A stretch of 64,000 nt of DNA from Hyphomicrobiales bacterium (GTDB lineage Bacteria; Pseudomonadota; Alphaproteobacteria; Rhizobiales; RI-29). How positions within the stretch are numbered: position 1 is the first letter of the stretch; each line of letters starts with the position of its first letter. A program made the position numbers and the translations under genes. Positions 42,303-51,450 of this stretch are shown piece by piece. The stretch lies in contig WGLQ01000035.1 of the NCBI GenBank assembly GCA_016125495.1, forward strand, positions 1 through 64,000, read 5' to 3'. The notes beneath the pieces were generated by a model, which was not told the DNA's origin, made no database searches, and saw nothing but the letters and a program-made list of their open reading frames with translations.

Positions 42303-43877
42303 TCAGCAGCTCGTTACAGCCGCGAACTGGCCACCAAATCCGGAATAGGGAAGCTGCACGAAGCCCTCCACCTTGGGTGAAAGGAGATTGTGCACGTTGC
42401 TCTCGAAGCATGTCAGCACGGGCACGTCCTCGGCCATCATGTCCTCGATCTTGCGATAAAGCTCTCCGCGGGCGGCCTGGTCGCTTTCGCCGCGGGCCTG
42501 CTCGATGAGGGCATCCAGGCTGGCGTTGGAATAGCCGCGGAAGTTGCGCCAACCCTTGGTGTGGAGAATTTCATAGCAATATTCGTCCGGATCGACGAGA
42601 CCGAGCCAGCCCCAGATGCTGGCCTGGTAGTCGTGGGCCTTGAGGCGCGAGTAGACGGTGTTGGCCTCGGAAACCTCGACGCGAAGCTTGGTGCCGAGGG
42701 TCTCGTTCACCTGTGCAACGAATACTTCCGCGAAGCGCTTCCACCAGCCGGCGCCCCAGGTGAGGACGACGGCCTCCGTGCCGGCGCCATATTTCGACTT
42801 CGCCAACTCGGCCTTGGCGCGTTCGGCATCGAAGCCGGACGTTGCGCGGGCGCTCGAGGAATGGGCCCAGGAGAGCGCCGCCGGAATGAGACCGTTGGCG
42901 ACCTGGCCCTCGCCGAACAGAACCACCTGGACCAACGCGTTGCGATCGAACGCGAAGGCGCAGGCGCGCCGGAAATGGACGTCGTCGAACGGGGCAACCC
43001 GGTGATTGAGCTCAATGAACCGGGTGTTGAGGCCACCCGACTTCAGGACCTTGACCGCGGCGTTGGTGGAGAGGTTGGGAATGTCGGCGAACGGCGCCGT
43101 GCTGGTGAGGTCGATGGTGCCGCCGAGAAGGGCCGTCACGCCGCTCGATTCCTCGGGGATGAGCGGCACTTCGATCTGGCTGGCGGTCGGCTGGCCGGAG
43201 ATGAAATAGTCGGTGTTGGCGGCAAGCGACACGCTGACGTTCGGCTCGAGCTTGGTCAACTTGTAGGCTCCGGTGCCGATCGGCTGGCGCGCGAAGGCCT
43301 CGGCGTCTCCGCCCTCTAGGATGTGTCGCGGAACGATTTGGCTGCCCGTGCGCGTGTTGGTCAGATAGCCGAGCAGCGGCGCGAACGGCGTATTCGTCTC
43401 GAACTCCACGGTGTGGCTGTCGATCGCGCGGACCTCCTTGACGGAATCGAACTTACCCTTGTGTGGAGAGCCGAAATCCGGGTTGCGCAACCGATCGATG
43501 GTGAATTTGACATCGTCGGCGGTGCAGGGCTTGCCGTCGTGGAACTTCACGCCCTGGCGCAGCTTGAAGCGCCAGACGGTCGGCGAAGTGGCCTCCCAAC
43601 TCTCGGCGAGGTCGCCGACGAGGTTCATGCCCTCGTCGAATTTCAGGAGCGTGTTGAAGATGCCCCAGATGAGATAGAACTCGGGGATGAGCGAGGCCTT
43701 GCCCGGATCGAGCGTGTTCACGACGCTGTAACCGGTGATGCCGGCGCGGAGCGTACCACAGGCGGCCTCGGCGGCCAGCACGCCCACCCAGGGGCTGGCG
43801 CTGCCGACGAGAGCGCCGGCGGCGGCACCCTGCAGCAGGCTGCGGCGATTGAGAGCGAAAAGCTTCGAACTCGACAT
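42303..43877 (-). CDS. oligopeptide-type ABC transporter substrate-binding protein (SBP_bac_5)
   Basis: A 524-residue periplasmic protein with a Tat signal (ALNRRSLLQGAAAGALVG). The mature protein shows the SBP_bac_5 pattern: DLAESWEATSPTVWRFKLRQGVKFHDG (the family signature region), FTIDRLRNP, VEFETNTPFAPLL and ACAFAFDRNALVQVVLFGEG. Members bind peptides, nickel, opines or other small solutes, so the ligand is open. The start at 43877 has GGGAGGAATTATT before it. It is the first gene of the leftward operon SBP-OppBCDF-GntR-SDR. Confidence 0.92.
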   Translation of the reverse strand: MSSSKLFALNRRSLLQGAAAGALVGSASPWVGVLAAEAACGTLRAGITGYSVVNTLDPGKASLIPEFYLIWGIFNTLLKFDEGMNLVGDLAESWEATSPTVWRFKLRQGVKFHDGKPCTADDVKFTIDRLRNPDFGSPHKGKFDSVKEVRAIDSHTVEFETNTPFAPLLGYLTNTRTGSQIVPRHILEGGDAEAFARQPIGTGAYKLTKLEPNVSVSLAANTDYFISGQPTASQIEVPLIPEESSGVTALLGGTIDLTSTAPFADIPNLSTNAAVKVLKSGGLNTRFIELNHRVAPFDDVHFRRACAFAFDRNALVQVVLFGEGQVANGLIPAALSWAHSSSARATSGFDAERAKAELAKSKYGAGTEAVVLTWGAGWWKRFAEVFVAQVNETLGTKLRVEVSEANTVYSRLKAHDYQASIWGWLGLVDPDEYCYEILHTKGWRNFRGYSNASLDALIEQARGESDQAARGELYRKIEDMMAEDVPVLTCFESNVHNLLSPKVEGFVQLPYSGFGGQFAAVTSC

Positions 43878-43980
43878 AATAATTCCTCCCGTTTCGTTCC
43901 GGCGACAAACATCGAACTCGACGTGGCAGGCCACAGGGCGCAGGCGCCTTGCTGTGCGCCAGTCGCCACCAATCGCATTC

Positions 43981-43988
43981 TGTATACA
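43981..43988. promoter_or_regulatory. TGTATACA operator-like palindrome, left copy
   Basis: The palindrome in context TTCTGTATACAACAACTGCC lies about 105 bp upstream of the binding-protein gene. FCD-type GntR regulators typically bind TNGTATACNA-like palindromes, and such a regulator is encoded in the operon that starts here. Confidence 0.5.
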
Positions 43989-44134
43989 ACAACTGCCGCC
44001 GACGGGGCTGTATGTCAACGGGCTCGAAACGGGAATGGCTGCAATCGTCGAACGCTGTGCGTGTCAGGCCCGGTATCCATGTCGCGGATGCAGAGCTGGA
44101 ACGGCTTGACGGATCGGGGCATGGTGCTGCTTAG

Positions 44135-44142
44135 TGTATACA
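44135..44142. promoter_or_regulatory. TGTATACA operator-like palindrome, right copy
   Basis: The second palindrome, in context TTAGTGTATACAGAACTGCC, lies about 120 bp upstream of the GlpD-like gene. It shares the AACTGCC flank with the left copy, 154 bp away, so one regulator could control both operons. Confidence 0.5.
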
Positions 44143-44261
44143 GAACTGCCTGAGCGGGTGGGGATCGAGGGGATGACAGGTCTCCTTGGTGCACGAGCGC
44201 CTTTGCCAATCGGGTCGTCGTGCGGGGCGGTCGGGCCAGCAGATCAAGACGGGGACGGGAA

Positions 44262-45857
44262 ATGACCGCTGAATTCCGGGCGCGTGCCGAACTCGCCACA
44301 CTGGCCGGCCGTGGGTTCGACGTCGCGGTCATCGGGGCCGGAGTGAACGGAGCCAATACCGCACAGACGCTGGCGGCGGAAGGCTACGAGGTCCTGCTCG
44401 TCGACAAAGGTGACTTCGCGAACGGCTCCAGCGGGCGCTCGAGCCGGCTGCTGCATTGCGGCCTTCGCTATCTGGCGCCAGGTGCCTCGATGTGGGAGTT
44501 CGTGCGTCATCCGAGCCGGCTGGTGACGGCGATCCGAATGGCGCGCAAAGCGATGCAGTGTCGGCGGCAGTTCGTCGAGACGACGCCGGAACGGGCGCGC
44601 GCGATCACGTTCTGCTTTCCGTTCTACGAGGACGGCCCCTACCAGGCATGGCAGATCGACATCGCGTTTTCCATTCTCGGTGCGCTCGGTGGGCGCGGCG
44701 TGCCGCTCGACTACAAGCGACTCGGCCGACAGGAGGCGATGCGAACGCCGCTGCTCGAGCACCTCAGGGAACCGGACAAGCTCAAGGGTGTGGCCACCTT
44801 CTCGGAGTACCAGTTCGACTGGCCGGAGCGTATCGTGGTCGACACGGTGCTGGACGCCGGGAGGCTCGGCGCGACGGTGCGGAATTATACCCCGGTGACG
44901 CGGCTTGCGCGGCGGGGCGACGGCTGGAGGCTGACGCTCGCCGACGCCATGGATCGGGCCGCCCCGGAGATCGAGGTCGAGGCCCGCGCGGTGGTCAATA
45001 TGGCGGGAATCTGGATCGACGAGGTCGGCCGCTCGATCGAGGGGGCCGCGCCGAAGCGGCGGATCACGGGCACGAAGGGGGCGCACATCGTCGTCAGGCT
45101 GCCGCCTGAATGCCGAGGGCGCGGTATCGTCACGCTCAACCGGCTGGCCGAACCCTTCTACTGCATCCCCTGGAACGATCTGCACTATTTCGGTCCGACG
45201 GAGACGCTCTACGAGGGAGACATCGAGGATATCTATCCGACCGAGGAGGATTTCGCGTTCCTGCTGGCGGAAGCCAACCATCTGCTGCCCTCGCTCGAGC
45301 TGACGCGAGGCGACGTGCTCTATGGATGGGCCGGTGTTCGGCCGCTGACGTACGATACGGCTCTGCCGAAGGGGGCGCGGTCGCGCGAGGTCCATGACTA
45401 TGCGGGCGAGGGGCTCGGCGGCATGCTGGCGATGACGGCGGGGCCGGTGATGACACACCGCTCGGCCGGCGGTGAGGTGCTCGGAAGGCTGGAGCGCCGG
45501 GTGCGGCCCGGGCGAGGAAAGTCGGCTGTGTCCTACAGGGTTCCGCCACGCCGTGACGCGGAAAACTCTCCGCGCCTGCTCAATCACGGACCGGACGTGC
45601 GGCTCGACGACATCCGGCGCGGCGTGCGCGAGGAGTATGCCTGCACGCTCACGGACGTCATGGTGCGGCGCACGGGGGCGGCATGGTCGCAGACCATGGG
45701 TCGGGAGGGAGCGCTCGTCGCGGCCCAGGTGATGGGCGAGGAGCTCGGTTGGAGCGATGGGCGTATCGCGAACGAGGCAGAGGAATACATCCGCTTCCTG
45801 GAGCACCAGTTCCGGCTACCGCCGTCCGGTCGGGCGGATCGGCGCGCGGACGGATGA
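44262..45857 (+). CDS. GlpD-like FAD-dependent oxidoreductase
   Basis: A 531-residue flavoprotein of the glycerol-3-phosphate dehydrogenase/DAO family. The FAD loop is DVAVIGAGVNGANTAQTLAA (residues 19-38), followed by LLVDKGDFANGSSGRSSRLL and, in the substrate domain, the RRITGTKGAHIVVRL and GWAGVRPLTYD motifs. A C-terminal GlpD-type helical domain (residues 435-520) is present. True GlpD oxidises glycerol-3-phosphate and passes electrons to quinone. The neighbours here (demethylase, oligopeptide-type importer) suggest that another substrate is possible. The start at 44262 has GGGACGGGA upstream. First gene of the rightward operon. Confidence 0.85.
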   Translation: MTAEFRARAELATLAGRGFDVAVIGAGVNGANTAQTLAAEGYEVLLVDKGDFANGSSGRSSRLLHCGLRYLAPGASMWEFVRHPSRLVTAIRMARKAMQCRRQFVETTPERARAITFCFPFYEDGPYQAWQIDIAFSILGALGGRGVPLDYKRLGRQEAMRTPLLEHLREPDKLKGVATFSEYQFDWPERIVVDTVLDAGRLGATVRNYTPVTRLARRGDGWRLTLADAMDRAAPEIEVEARAVVNMAGIWIDEVGRSIEGAAPKRRITGTKGAHIVVRLPPECRGRGIVTLNRLAEPFYCIPWNDLHYFGPTETLYEGDIEDIYPTEEDFAFLLAEANHLLPSLELTRGDVLYGWAGVRPLTYDTALPKGARSREVHDYAGEGLGGMLAMTAGPVMTHRSAGGEVLGRLERRVRPGRGKSAVSYRVPPRRDAENSPRLLNHGPDVRLDDIRRGVREEYACTLTDVMVRRTGAAWSQTMGREGALVAAQVMGEELGWSDGRIANEAEEYIRFLEHQFRLPPSGRADRRADG

Positions 45858-45896
45858 CATTCGAGGCGGGCCGAGGGACGACGCAGGAGATCGAAG

Positions 45897-47957
45897 ATGG
45901 AAGAGTCGCGGAGAGCGGGAACACGGCCGGCAGGGAGTGATCCGCTTCTGACGCCATTGCGCATCCGTCACCTCGAATTGCGAAACCGGGTGATGAGCAC
46001 GAGCCACGCCTGCGGACTGCACGACGCGGGTATGCCCGGCGAGCGATACCAGAGCTATCACGAGGAGAAAGCGCGCGGCGGGATCGGGCTCACCATGTTC
46101 GGTGGCTCATCGAACGTCGCGCCCGACAGCCCCAATATCTTCCAGCAGCTCAACGTCGGCGTCGATGCGGTCATTCCGCATCTGCAGCGCTTTTCCGAGC
46201 GTGTCCACAAGCACGGCGCGGCCTTGATGTGCCAGATCACGCACCTCGGCCGGCGCGGGGAATCCTATGCCGGCGACTGGCTGCCGACGATTGCACCATC
46301 GCCGATCCGCGAGACGCTGCATCGCTCCTTTCCCAAGGAGATGGACGAGCACGATATCGAGCGCGTGGTGGCGGCCTATGCGGCGGCGGCGGTGCGCTGC
46401 AAGGAGGGCGGGCTCGACGGCATCGAGACGCTGACGGGGGGGCACCTCATCGGTCAATTCCTCTCGCCGATGACGAACAAGCGGAGCGACCGCTTCGGGG
46501 GCTCGCTCGAGAACCGCTGCCGCTTCGGGCTGATGGTCTACGAGCGCATTCGCAAGGCGGTCGGGGACGATTTCCTCGTCGGCATGCGGTTCGTCGTGGA
46601 CGAGGGCGTCGGCGGTGGCCTCGATGGAGAGGAATGCCTGCGGATCGCGACGATCTTCCAGGAGAGCGGACTCGTCGACTTCTTCAATGCCATCTATGGC
46701 CGAATGGATACCGAGCGCGGGCTAGCGCGCGACAACATGCCGGGGATGGATTCTCCGATCGCCCCGTGGGTGAGACCGGTCGGAGAGTTCAAGCGGCATG
46801 TCAAGCTACCCGTCTTTCACGCCGCGCGGATCGCGGATGTCGCCTCGGCGCGTTATGCGATCGCGGAGGGGTTGCTCGACATGGTCGGTATGACGCGGGC
46901 GCAGATCGCCGATCCGCACCTCGTCAACAAGCTTGCATCGGGACGCGAGGAGCAGATCCGCCCTTGTGTCGGAGCGACCCACTGCATGTCGCAATACCGT
47001 CCCTCCTGCCTGCACAACGCGGCGACCGGGCGCGAGACGACGCTCTCGCATACCATTTCCCGTTCGCCACGCGCTGGTCGCAAGGTGGTGGTGGTCGGTG
47101 GCGGTCCGGCCGGGTTGGAGGCGGCGCGGGTCGCGGCCGAACGTGGCCATGGTGTCGTTCTTCTCGAGGCGGCGCCTGCCCTCGGTGGCCAGGTGCGCAT
47201 CGGGGCACAGGGACCTTGGCGTCAGGATCTCATCGGCATCGTCGATTGGCGCCGGGCGGAGCTCGAGAGGCTGGGCGTCGAGGTCAGGCTCGACACCTAT
47301 GCCTCTCGCTCCGACGTGCTCGCGCTTCGCCCCGATGTCGTCGTGGTCGCGACCGGCGGCGTGCCGGACCTGGAGTGGCTCGAGGGCATGGAGCATTGCG
47401 TGTCGGCCTGGGATCTCCTCACGGGCCAGGCGCTCGCGGCGAACAATGTGCTGGTCTACGACGGCACGGGGCGGCATCCGGCGCCGCATGCGGCGGCGCG
47501 GGCGGCGCAAGCGGGCAGCACGGTGTCGCTGGTGACGCTCGATTCCTCGCTGGCGCTGGAACTCACCTATGCCGAGCGGGTCGCCTGGAAGGACCACTGC
47601 TACAAGGCGGGGATCGCCGTCGTGCCCGACCACCGGCTGGTCAAGGTGGAAAAATCCGGCAATCGGCTGATCGCCCATCTCGAAAACCTGGTGACGCAGG
47701 ATGAGCGGGTTCTCGAGGTCGATCAGGTCGTGGTCGAGCATGGCACGCGGCCGGTGGACGAACTCTATGGCGAGCTGCGTGCGGACTCGGTCAATGACGG
47801 AGTGACGGACATCGCGGCGCTCCTTGCCGTCGAGCCGCAACCGCGCAACTACCGGCCGGACGCCGCGTTCGAACTCTACCGCGTCGGTGATGCGGTCTCG
47901 AGCCGCAACATCCACGCGGCCGTCTACGATTCTCTCCGGCTCTGCTCGACCTTCTGA
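45897..47957 (+). CDS. StcD/DgcA-like N-methyl demethylase (OYE + FAD/NAD domain flavoprotein)
   Basis: A 686-residue enzyme of the trimethylamine dehydrogenase/2,4-dienoyl-CoA reductase superfamily. Residues 20-350 are the FMN-binding OYE barrel (SFPKEMDEHDIERVVAAY, RSDRFGGSLENRCRFG). Residues 360-385 carry a cysteine segment, CVGATHCMSQYRPSCLHNA. Residues 395-686 are an FAD/NAD-type domain starting KVVVVGGGPAGLEAARVAA. The cysteine segment and following ATGRE resemble N-methylproline demethylase (StcD) and dimethylglycine demethylase (DgcA), which release formaldehyde or methylene-THF. Only three cysteines are present where TMADH has four. The start at 45897 has AGGAG seven bases upstream. 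Second gene of the rightward operon. Confidence 0.85.
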   Translation: MEESRRAGTRPAGSDPLLTPLRIRHLELRNRVMSTSHACGLHDAGMPGERYQSYHEEKARGGIGLTMFGGSSNVAPDSPNIFQQLNVGVDAVIPHLQRFSERVHKHGAALMCQITHLGRRGESYAGDWLPTIAPSPIRETLHRSFPKEMDEHDIERVVAAYAAAAVRCKEGGLDGIETLTGGHLIGQFLSPMTNKRSDRFGGSLENRCRFGLMVYERIRKAVGDDFLVGMRFVVDEGVGGGLDGEECLRIATIFQESGLVDFFNAIYGRMDTERGLARDNMPGMDSPIAPWVRPVGEFKRHVKLPVFHAARIADVASARYAIAEGLLDMVGMTRAQIADPHLVNKLASGREEQIRPCVGATHCMSQYRPSCLHNAATGRETTLSHTISRSPRAGRKVVVVGGGPAGLEAARVAAERGHGVVLLEAAPALGGQVRIGAQGPWRQDLIGIVDWRRAELERLGVEVRLDTYASRSDVLALRPDVVVVATGGVPDLEWLEGMEHCVSAWDLLTGQALAANNVLVYDGTGRHPAPHAAARAAQAGSTVSLVTLDSSLALELTYAERVAWKDHCYKAGIAVVPDHRLVKVEKSGNRLIAHLENLVTQDERVLEVDQVVVEHGTRPVDELYGELRADSVNDGVTDIAALLAVEPQPRNYRPDAAFELYRVGDAVSSRNIHAAVYDSLRLCSTF

Positions 47958-48020
47958 GGGGGCGTCCGCTTGGGGCGAGGCGAGGAGCGGGCCGGCTGAC
48001 GAAATGCCGGCTGGTGCAAC

Positions 48021-49301
48021 TCAAGCGCTGGCGAGTGCCCGCGCCGCGGCTTCGACCGCCTCCTCGGTCAGGGCGAAGTCCTCTTCGCCGAGCGCGAGGC
48101 TCGGATAGACCTTGCCTGGTGCCTTCAGGATGCAGCCGGAGCGCAATACGGCATTGAAGCGGGCGGCAAGACCTGCGTCGGCGGTGATGGCGTCGCGGTA
48201 GTTGCGCACCTCGCGGGCGGTGAAAAGCACATCGAAGAGGGCCGGATGTCCGACGATGTGGTGGGCGATGCCGGCGCGTGCGAGGTGGCGGGTGAACATC
48301 TCCATGATGCGACGGCCGTTGGCGTGGAGCTGCTCGTAGGTGCCAGGGCGCCGCAGAATCTCGAGCGTTTTCAAACCCGCGACAGCGGCCACCGGATTTC
48401 CCGAGAGGGTGCCCAGCATCATGAGCCAACGGTCGGCCCCGACGGCGTTCTTGTCGAAATGGCGCATGATGTCCCTGCGCCCGGCGACGGCGGCGATCGG
48501 AAAGCCGCCGCCGATCACCTTGCCGAGGGTGCAAACGTCGGGCGTCACGCCATATTCTTCCTGGGCGCCACCGTAGGCGAAGCGAAAGCCTGTGACGACC
48601 TCGTCGAAGATCAGGACGATGCCGTGCCGGTCGCAGAGCGCGCGCAGTGCGGATAGAAATCCCGGCACGGGCGGAATGATGCGTTGGAGCGGTTCGACGA
48701 TGATCGCGGCGACCTCGTCGCCGTGCTCGGCAAGGAGGCTTTCGAGGAAGTCGGCGTCGTTGAACGGAGCGATCAGCATGCCGTCGCGGACGCATTCCTG
48801 GATGCCTGCGCTGTCGGGGATGGCCTGCGGATAGTTGACGAGCCGGGTCGGAGCCAGCGACATCTGCGCCTCCGGCCCCATGCCGTGGTATCCGCCCTCG
48901 AACTTGACGATCCGTTCGCGGCCCGTGAAGGCGCGGGCAAGGCGAATGGCATACATATCCGCCTCGCTCCCGGTAGCGAGGAAGCGGACCTGCTCGGCAC
49001 AGGGAACGGCGCGGCAGATCTCCTCGGCGAGTTCGAGGCCGGCGGCGTTGTTGGCAAAGAACGTCATGCCCTTCGGCAACTGCTCGGCGACCGCCTCCAG
49101 AACCTCGGGGTGGCCATGGCCGAGGAGCATCGGTCCGGAGCCGATCAGGAAATCGACGTACTCACGGCCGTCCTCGTCCCAGACCCGCGAGCCGCGACCA
49201 CTGCGGATGAAAACCGAATGGTCGAAATTGCCGAAGCCGCCGGCCGGCATCACTTCGCGTGCCCGCGCGGCGAGTTCGATCGATCTCGTGTTCTCGCTCA
49301 T
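48021..49301 (-). CDS. class III aminotransferase, glutamate-1-semialdehyde-aminomutase-like
   Basis: A 426-residue PLP enzyme of the HemL-like group. The PLP lysine is in TLGKVIGGGFPIAAV (about residue 258), the cofactor aspartate in LIFDEVVTGFRF, and TGSEADMYAIRLAR and GTLSGNPVAAVAG are characteristic. Its location apart from haem genes and its divergent N-terminus suggest amino-acid or amine catabolism rather than haem synthesis; the substrate is unknown. The start at 49301 is MSENTRSIEL. It converges on the demethylase operon, with a short GCCGGC-GCCGGC stem (47991-48011) between. Confidence 0.87.
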   Translation of the reverse strand: MSENTRSIELAARAREVMPAGGFGNFDHSVFIRSGRGSRVWDEDGREYVDFLIGSGPMLLGHGHPEVLEAVAEQLPKGMTFFANNAAGLELAEEICRAVPCAEQVRFLATGSEADMYAIRLARAFTGRERIVKFEGGYHGMGPEAQMSLAPTRLVNYPQAIPDSAGIQECVRDGMLIAPFNDADFLESLLAEHGDEVAAIIVEPLQRIIPPVPGFLSALRALCDRHGIVLIFDEVVTGFRFAYGGAQEEYGVTPDVCTLGKVIGGGFPIAAVAGRRDIMRHFDKNAVGADRWLMMLGTLSGNPVAAVAGLKTLEILRRPGTYEQLHANGRRIMEMFTRHLARAGIAHHIVGHPALFDVLFTAREVRNYRDAITADAGLAARFNAVLRSGCILKAPGKVYPSLALGEEDFALTEEAVEAAARALASA

Positions 49302-49447
49302 CCTGACGGCCTTTCTCGTTTCGTCGGACCTTCGGCGCCGGTGAACGGCCGACCGCCAGCCCCCGGCCAGGCATCAAGCCACGGCGGCGCCGACCTGTCG
49401 ATGGGGAACGGCGCCGGCCGATCCGCCGGGAACAAGCTCCCGACCCG

Positions 49448-50338
49448 TCAAACATCGGGCATGGCGATGCCGGCCGCGGCGGTCGCGGCCTGGACGGTGT
49501 TGCGCAGGAGGCAGGCGATGGTCATCGGTCCGACGCCTCCCGGAACCGGTGTGATCGCACCGGCCACCTTGGCGGCCTCGTCGTATGCGACGTCGCCGAC
49601 GAGGCGGCTCTTGCCGTCGGCGCCGTCGATGCGATTGATCCCGACGTCGATGACCGTGGCGCCGGGCTTGATCCAGTTGCCGCGCACCATCTCGGCGCGT
49701 CCGACGGCCGCGACCACGAGGTCGCCGCGACGCGTGACGGCGGGCAGGTCGCGGGTCCGCGAGTGGGCGATCGTGACGGTGCAGTTCTCCTGAAGAAGGA
49801 GCTGGGCGACCGGTTTGCCGACGATGTTCGAGCGGCCGATCACCACGGCTTCGAGGCCTGAGAGGTTGCCGAGCGTCTGTTTCGCGAGGATCACACAGCC
49901 GAGCGGCGTGCAGGGCACCAGCGCGGCTTCGCCCGTCGCGAGCCGGCCGGCATTGACCGGGTGGAAGCCGTCGACGTCCTTGGCAGGCTCGATGGCGTTC
50001 AGAACCTTGGTCGAATCGATGTGCTTGGGCAACGGCAACTGCACCAGGATGCCGTGGACATCGGGGTCGGCGTTGAGACGGGCGACGAGGGCGAGCACGT
50101 CGGCTTCGGGTGTCGATGCGTCCAGCTTGTGCTCGAAGGAGGCCATGCCGCAGGCCACCGTCTGGCGCGCCTTGTTGCGCACGTAGACCTGGCTTGCCGG
50201 GTCCTCGCCGACGAGCACCACCGCAAGGCCCGGCTGCAGCCCATGCGCCGCGCGTAGACCCGCAACCGCCTTGCCGATCCGCTCGCGCAAGCCTTCCGCC
50301 ACCGCCTTGCCGTCGATGATGCGTGTTTCAGTCGCCAT
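49448..50338 (-). CDS. folD: methylenetetrahydrofolate dehydrogenase/cyclohydrolase FolD
   Basis: A 296-residue bifunctional FolD. It oxidises 5,10-methylene-THF to methenyl-THF and hydrolyses that to 10-formyl-THF. Catalytic [10 protein letters not shown] (Tyr and Lys), [21 protein letters not shown] and the NADP motif [17 protein letters not shown] are all present, along with the C-terminal [13 protein letters not shown]. The start at 50338 has GAGGGACGGGA upstream and overlaps the end of the DUF167 gene by 11 bp, so it is the third gene of the leftward yggT-DUF167-folD operon. It could process one-carbon units made by the nearby demethylase. Confidence 0.95.
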   Translation of the reverse strand: MATETRIIDGKAVAEGLRERIGKAVAGLRAAHGLQPGLAVVLVGEDPASQVYVRNKARQTVACGMASFEHKLDASTPEADVLALVARLNADPDVHGILVQLPLPKHIDSTKVLNAIEPAKDVDGFHPVNAGRLATGEAALVPCTPLGCVILAKQTLGNLSGLEAVVIGRSNIVGKPVAQLLLQENCTVTIAHSRTRDLPAVTRRGDLVVAAVGRAEMVRGNWIKPGATVIDVGINRIDGADGKSRLVGDVAYDEAAKVAGAITPVPGGVGPMTIACLLRNTVQAATAAAGIAMPDV

Positions 50339-50663
50339 TGTCCCGTCCCTCGTTTCCCGTTTCAAGCAGGCCGGCCAATCGGACCAGCAGTTCTCCGGGT
50401 GCGCCTCTAACGGCAACCCGCTTGGTACGTGCTCGCCCGCCGGCGATGACCGCGACCGAAGTGCGCGCGAGCCCGAGCCAATCCGCCAGGAGGCGCTCCA
50501 GCGCGGCATTCGCCTTGCCGTCCTCCGGCACGGCGCGAACGCGCGCCTCGATTCGCGGCCCATCGGGGCCATCCCTCACGCCGACGATCGTGTCGCGTGC
50601 CGCCCTCGGTGTGAGGCGGACCGCGAGGACCAGGCCGTCGGGCGATGTTTCGGCCGGGATCAG
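50328..50663 (-). CDS. yggU: DUF167 (YggU) family protein, probable CTG start
   Basis: About 111 residues. The conserved DUF167 core is visible ([49 protein letters not shown]). The function of the family is not established. No ATG, GTG or TTG exists in frame near the expected N-terminus. A CTG at 50663 lies in CTGA overlapping the yggT stop, and GAGGGG sits exactly six bases upstream, so start by CTG with translational coupling is proposed. Its end overlaps folD by 11 bp. Confidence 0.75.
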   Translation of the reverse strand: MIPAETSPDGLVLAVRLTPRAARDTIVGVRDGPDGPRIEARVRAVPEDGKANAALERLLADWLGLARTSVAVIAGGRARTKRVAVRGAPGELLVRLAGLLETGNEGRDNGD

Positions 50664-50971
50664 CCGATGCCCCTCAGCGAGGGCAACGCCACGGTCGCCA
50701 GGAAATTCTGCGCGATCCAGATCAGGATCAGCACGACGACGGGCGAGAGGTCGAATGCTCCGGTGTCGGGCATGAAGCGTCGGACGCGCCGAAAGACCGG
50801 CTCGGTGACCGCACGCAGGGCCTGATTGAGGCTGCGGACGAACGAATTGTAGGAGTTGATGACGTTGAAATTGATGAGGAGCTGGAGGATGACCGCCGCC
50901 AGCACGATCCAGGAATAGAGGCTCAGAAGATAGATCAGCGTCGTGACGATGAAGACCAGAAGATTGTCCAT
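50660..50971 (-). CDS. YggT-family membrane protein
   Basis: A 103-residue protein of the YggT family. Two hydrophobic segments (LLVFIVTTLIYLLSLYSWIVLAAVI near the start and LSPVVVLILIWIAQNFLATV near the end) flank the conserved amphipathic FNVINSYNSFVRSLNQALRAVTEPVFRRVRRFMP. The family has been linked to osmotic-stress tolerance and to cell division or envelope functions, and its genes often adjoin DUF167 as here. The start MDNLLVFIV at 50971 has GGAGCGGGA just upstream. First gene of the operon with DUF167 and folD. Confidence 0.9.
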   Translation of the reverse strand: MDNLLVFIVTTLIYLLSLYSWIVLAAVILQLLINFNVINSYNSFVRSLNQALRAVTEPVFRRVRRFMPDTGAFDLSPVVVLILIWIAQNFLATVALPSLRGIG

Positions 50972-51271
50972 TCCCGCTCCGCCGTCCATCTCGCCGGCCG
51001 CCTGCCCGGACGAGGTGCCCGGAGCCCGGTTCACCCCATGCCGCTCGAGCGATGCCGACGCCTCGAGGCTCCCGCCCCACCCGTCGACCGGTGACGATTG
51101 CCCCGGTGATCGTCCGCAACGTGCGCCGAAATCCGCGTTTCGCCGCCTCTCTGTCGCCCCTCATAGCCCCCAGGATGGCAGTGGGCAAGTCGTCGGGCGA
51201 GCAGCCCCCGAGCAATGCCGCGGGGCTTCACAAGGGGCGACGGACGCGCTAGATGGTGCGGTCTGACCGGA
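50972..51271. other. intergenic region between yggT and tRNA-Ala
   Basis: About 300 bp that should hold the leftward yggT promoter and the rightward tRNA promoter. Open frames here are high-GC shadows. No further element was recognised. Confidence 0.35.
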
Positions 51272-51341
<70 letters not shown>

Positions 51342-51347
<6 letters not shown>

Positions 51348-51450
51348 GCGTTTGGTTTTGAACGACGGTCCTGCCAGCCTGCTTCCGACGAGATCGAACC
51401 CCTGATTTGTTCGCTTTGCCACACTTCGCAGGCTCGTGTGGCGTGGTTCG
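51342..51450 (+). repeat. direct repeat, left copy (next to tRNA-Ala)
   Basis: Begins CCACCAGCGTTTGGTTTTG, overlapping the tRNA CCA end, and runs to GGCGTGGTTCG. It differs from the right copy by a few substitutions and a four-base gap in the CCTGC...GACGAG segment. Non-coding. Confidence 0.85.

Larger units (their letters stand above)
43878..44261. promoter_or_regulatory. divergent control region with two TGTATACA palindromes
   Basis: A 384-bp region between the SBP_bac_5 operon and the GlpD-like/demethylase operon. It contains two copies of the eight-base palindrome TGTATACA, one towards each operon, in similar context (each followed by AACTGCC within a few bases). No gene was found here. 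Confidence 0.6.

Noticed and set aside
48021-49301. HemL for haem synthesis
   Set aside because: The family fits, but the context is catabolic and the sequence looks like the broader GSA-aminotransferase group, so the symbol was not assigned.
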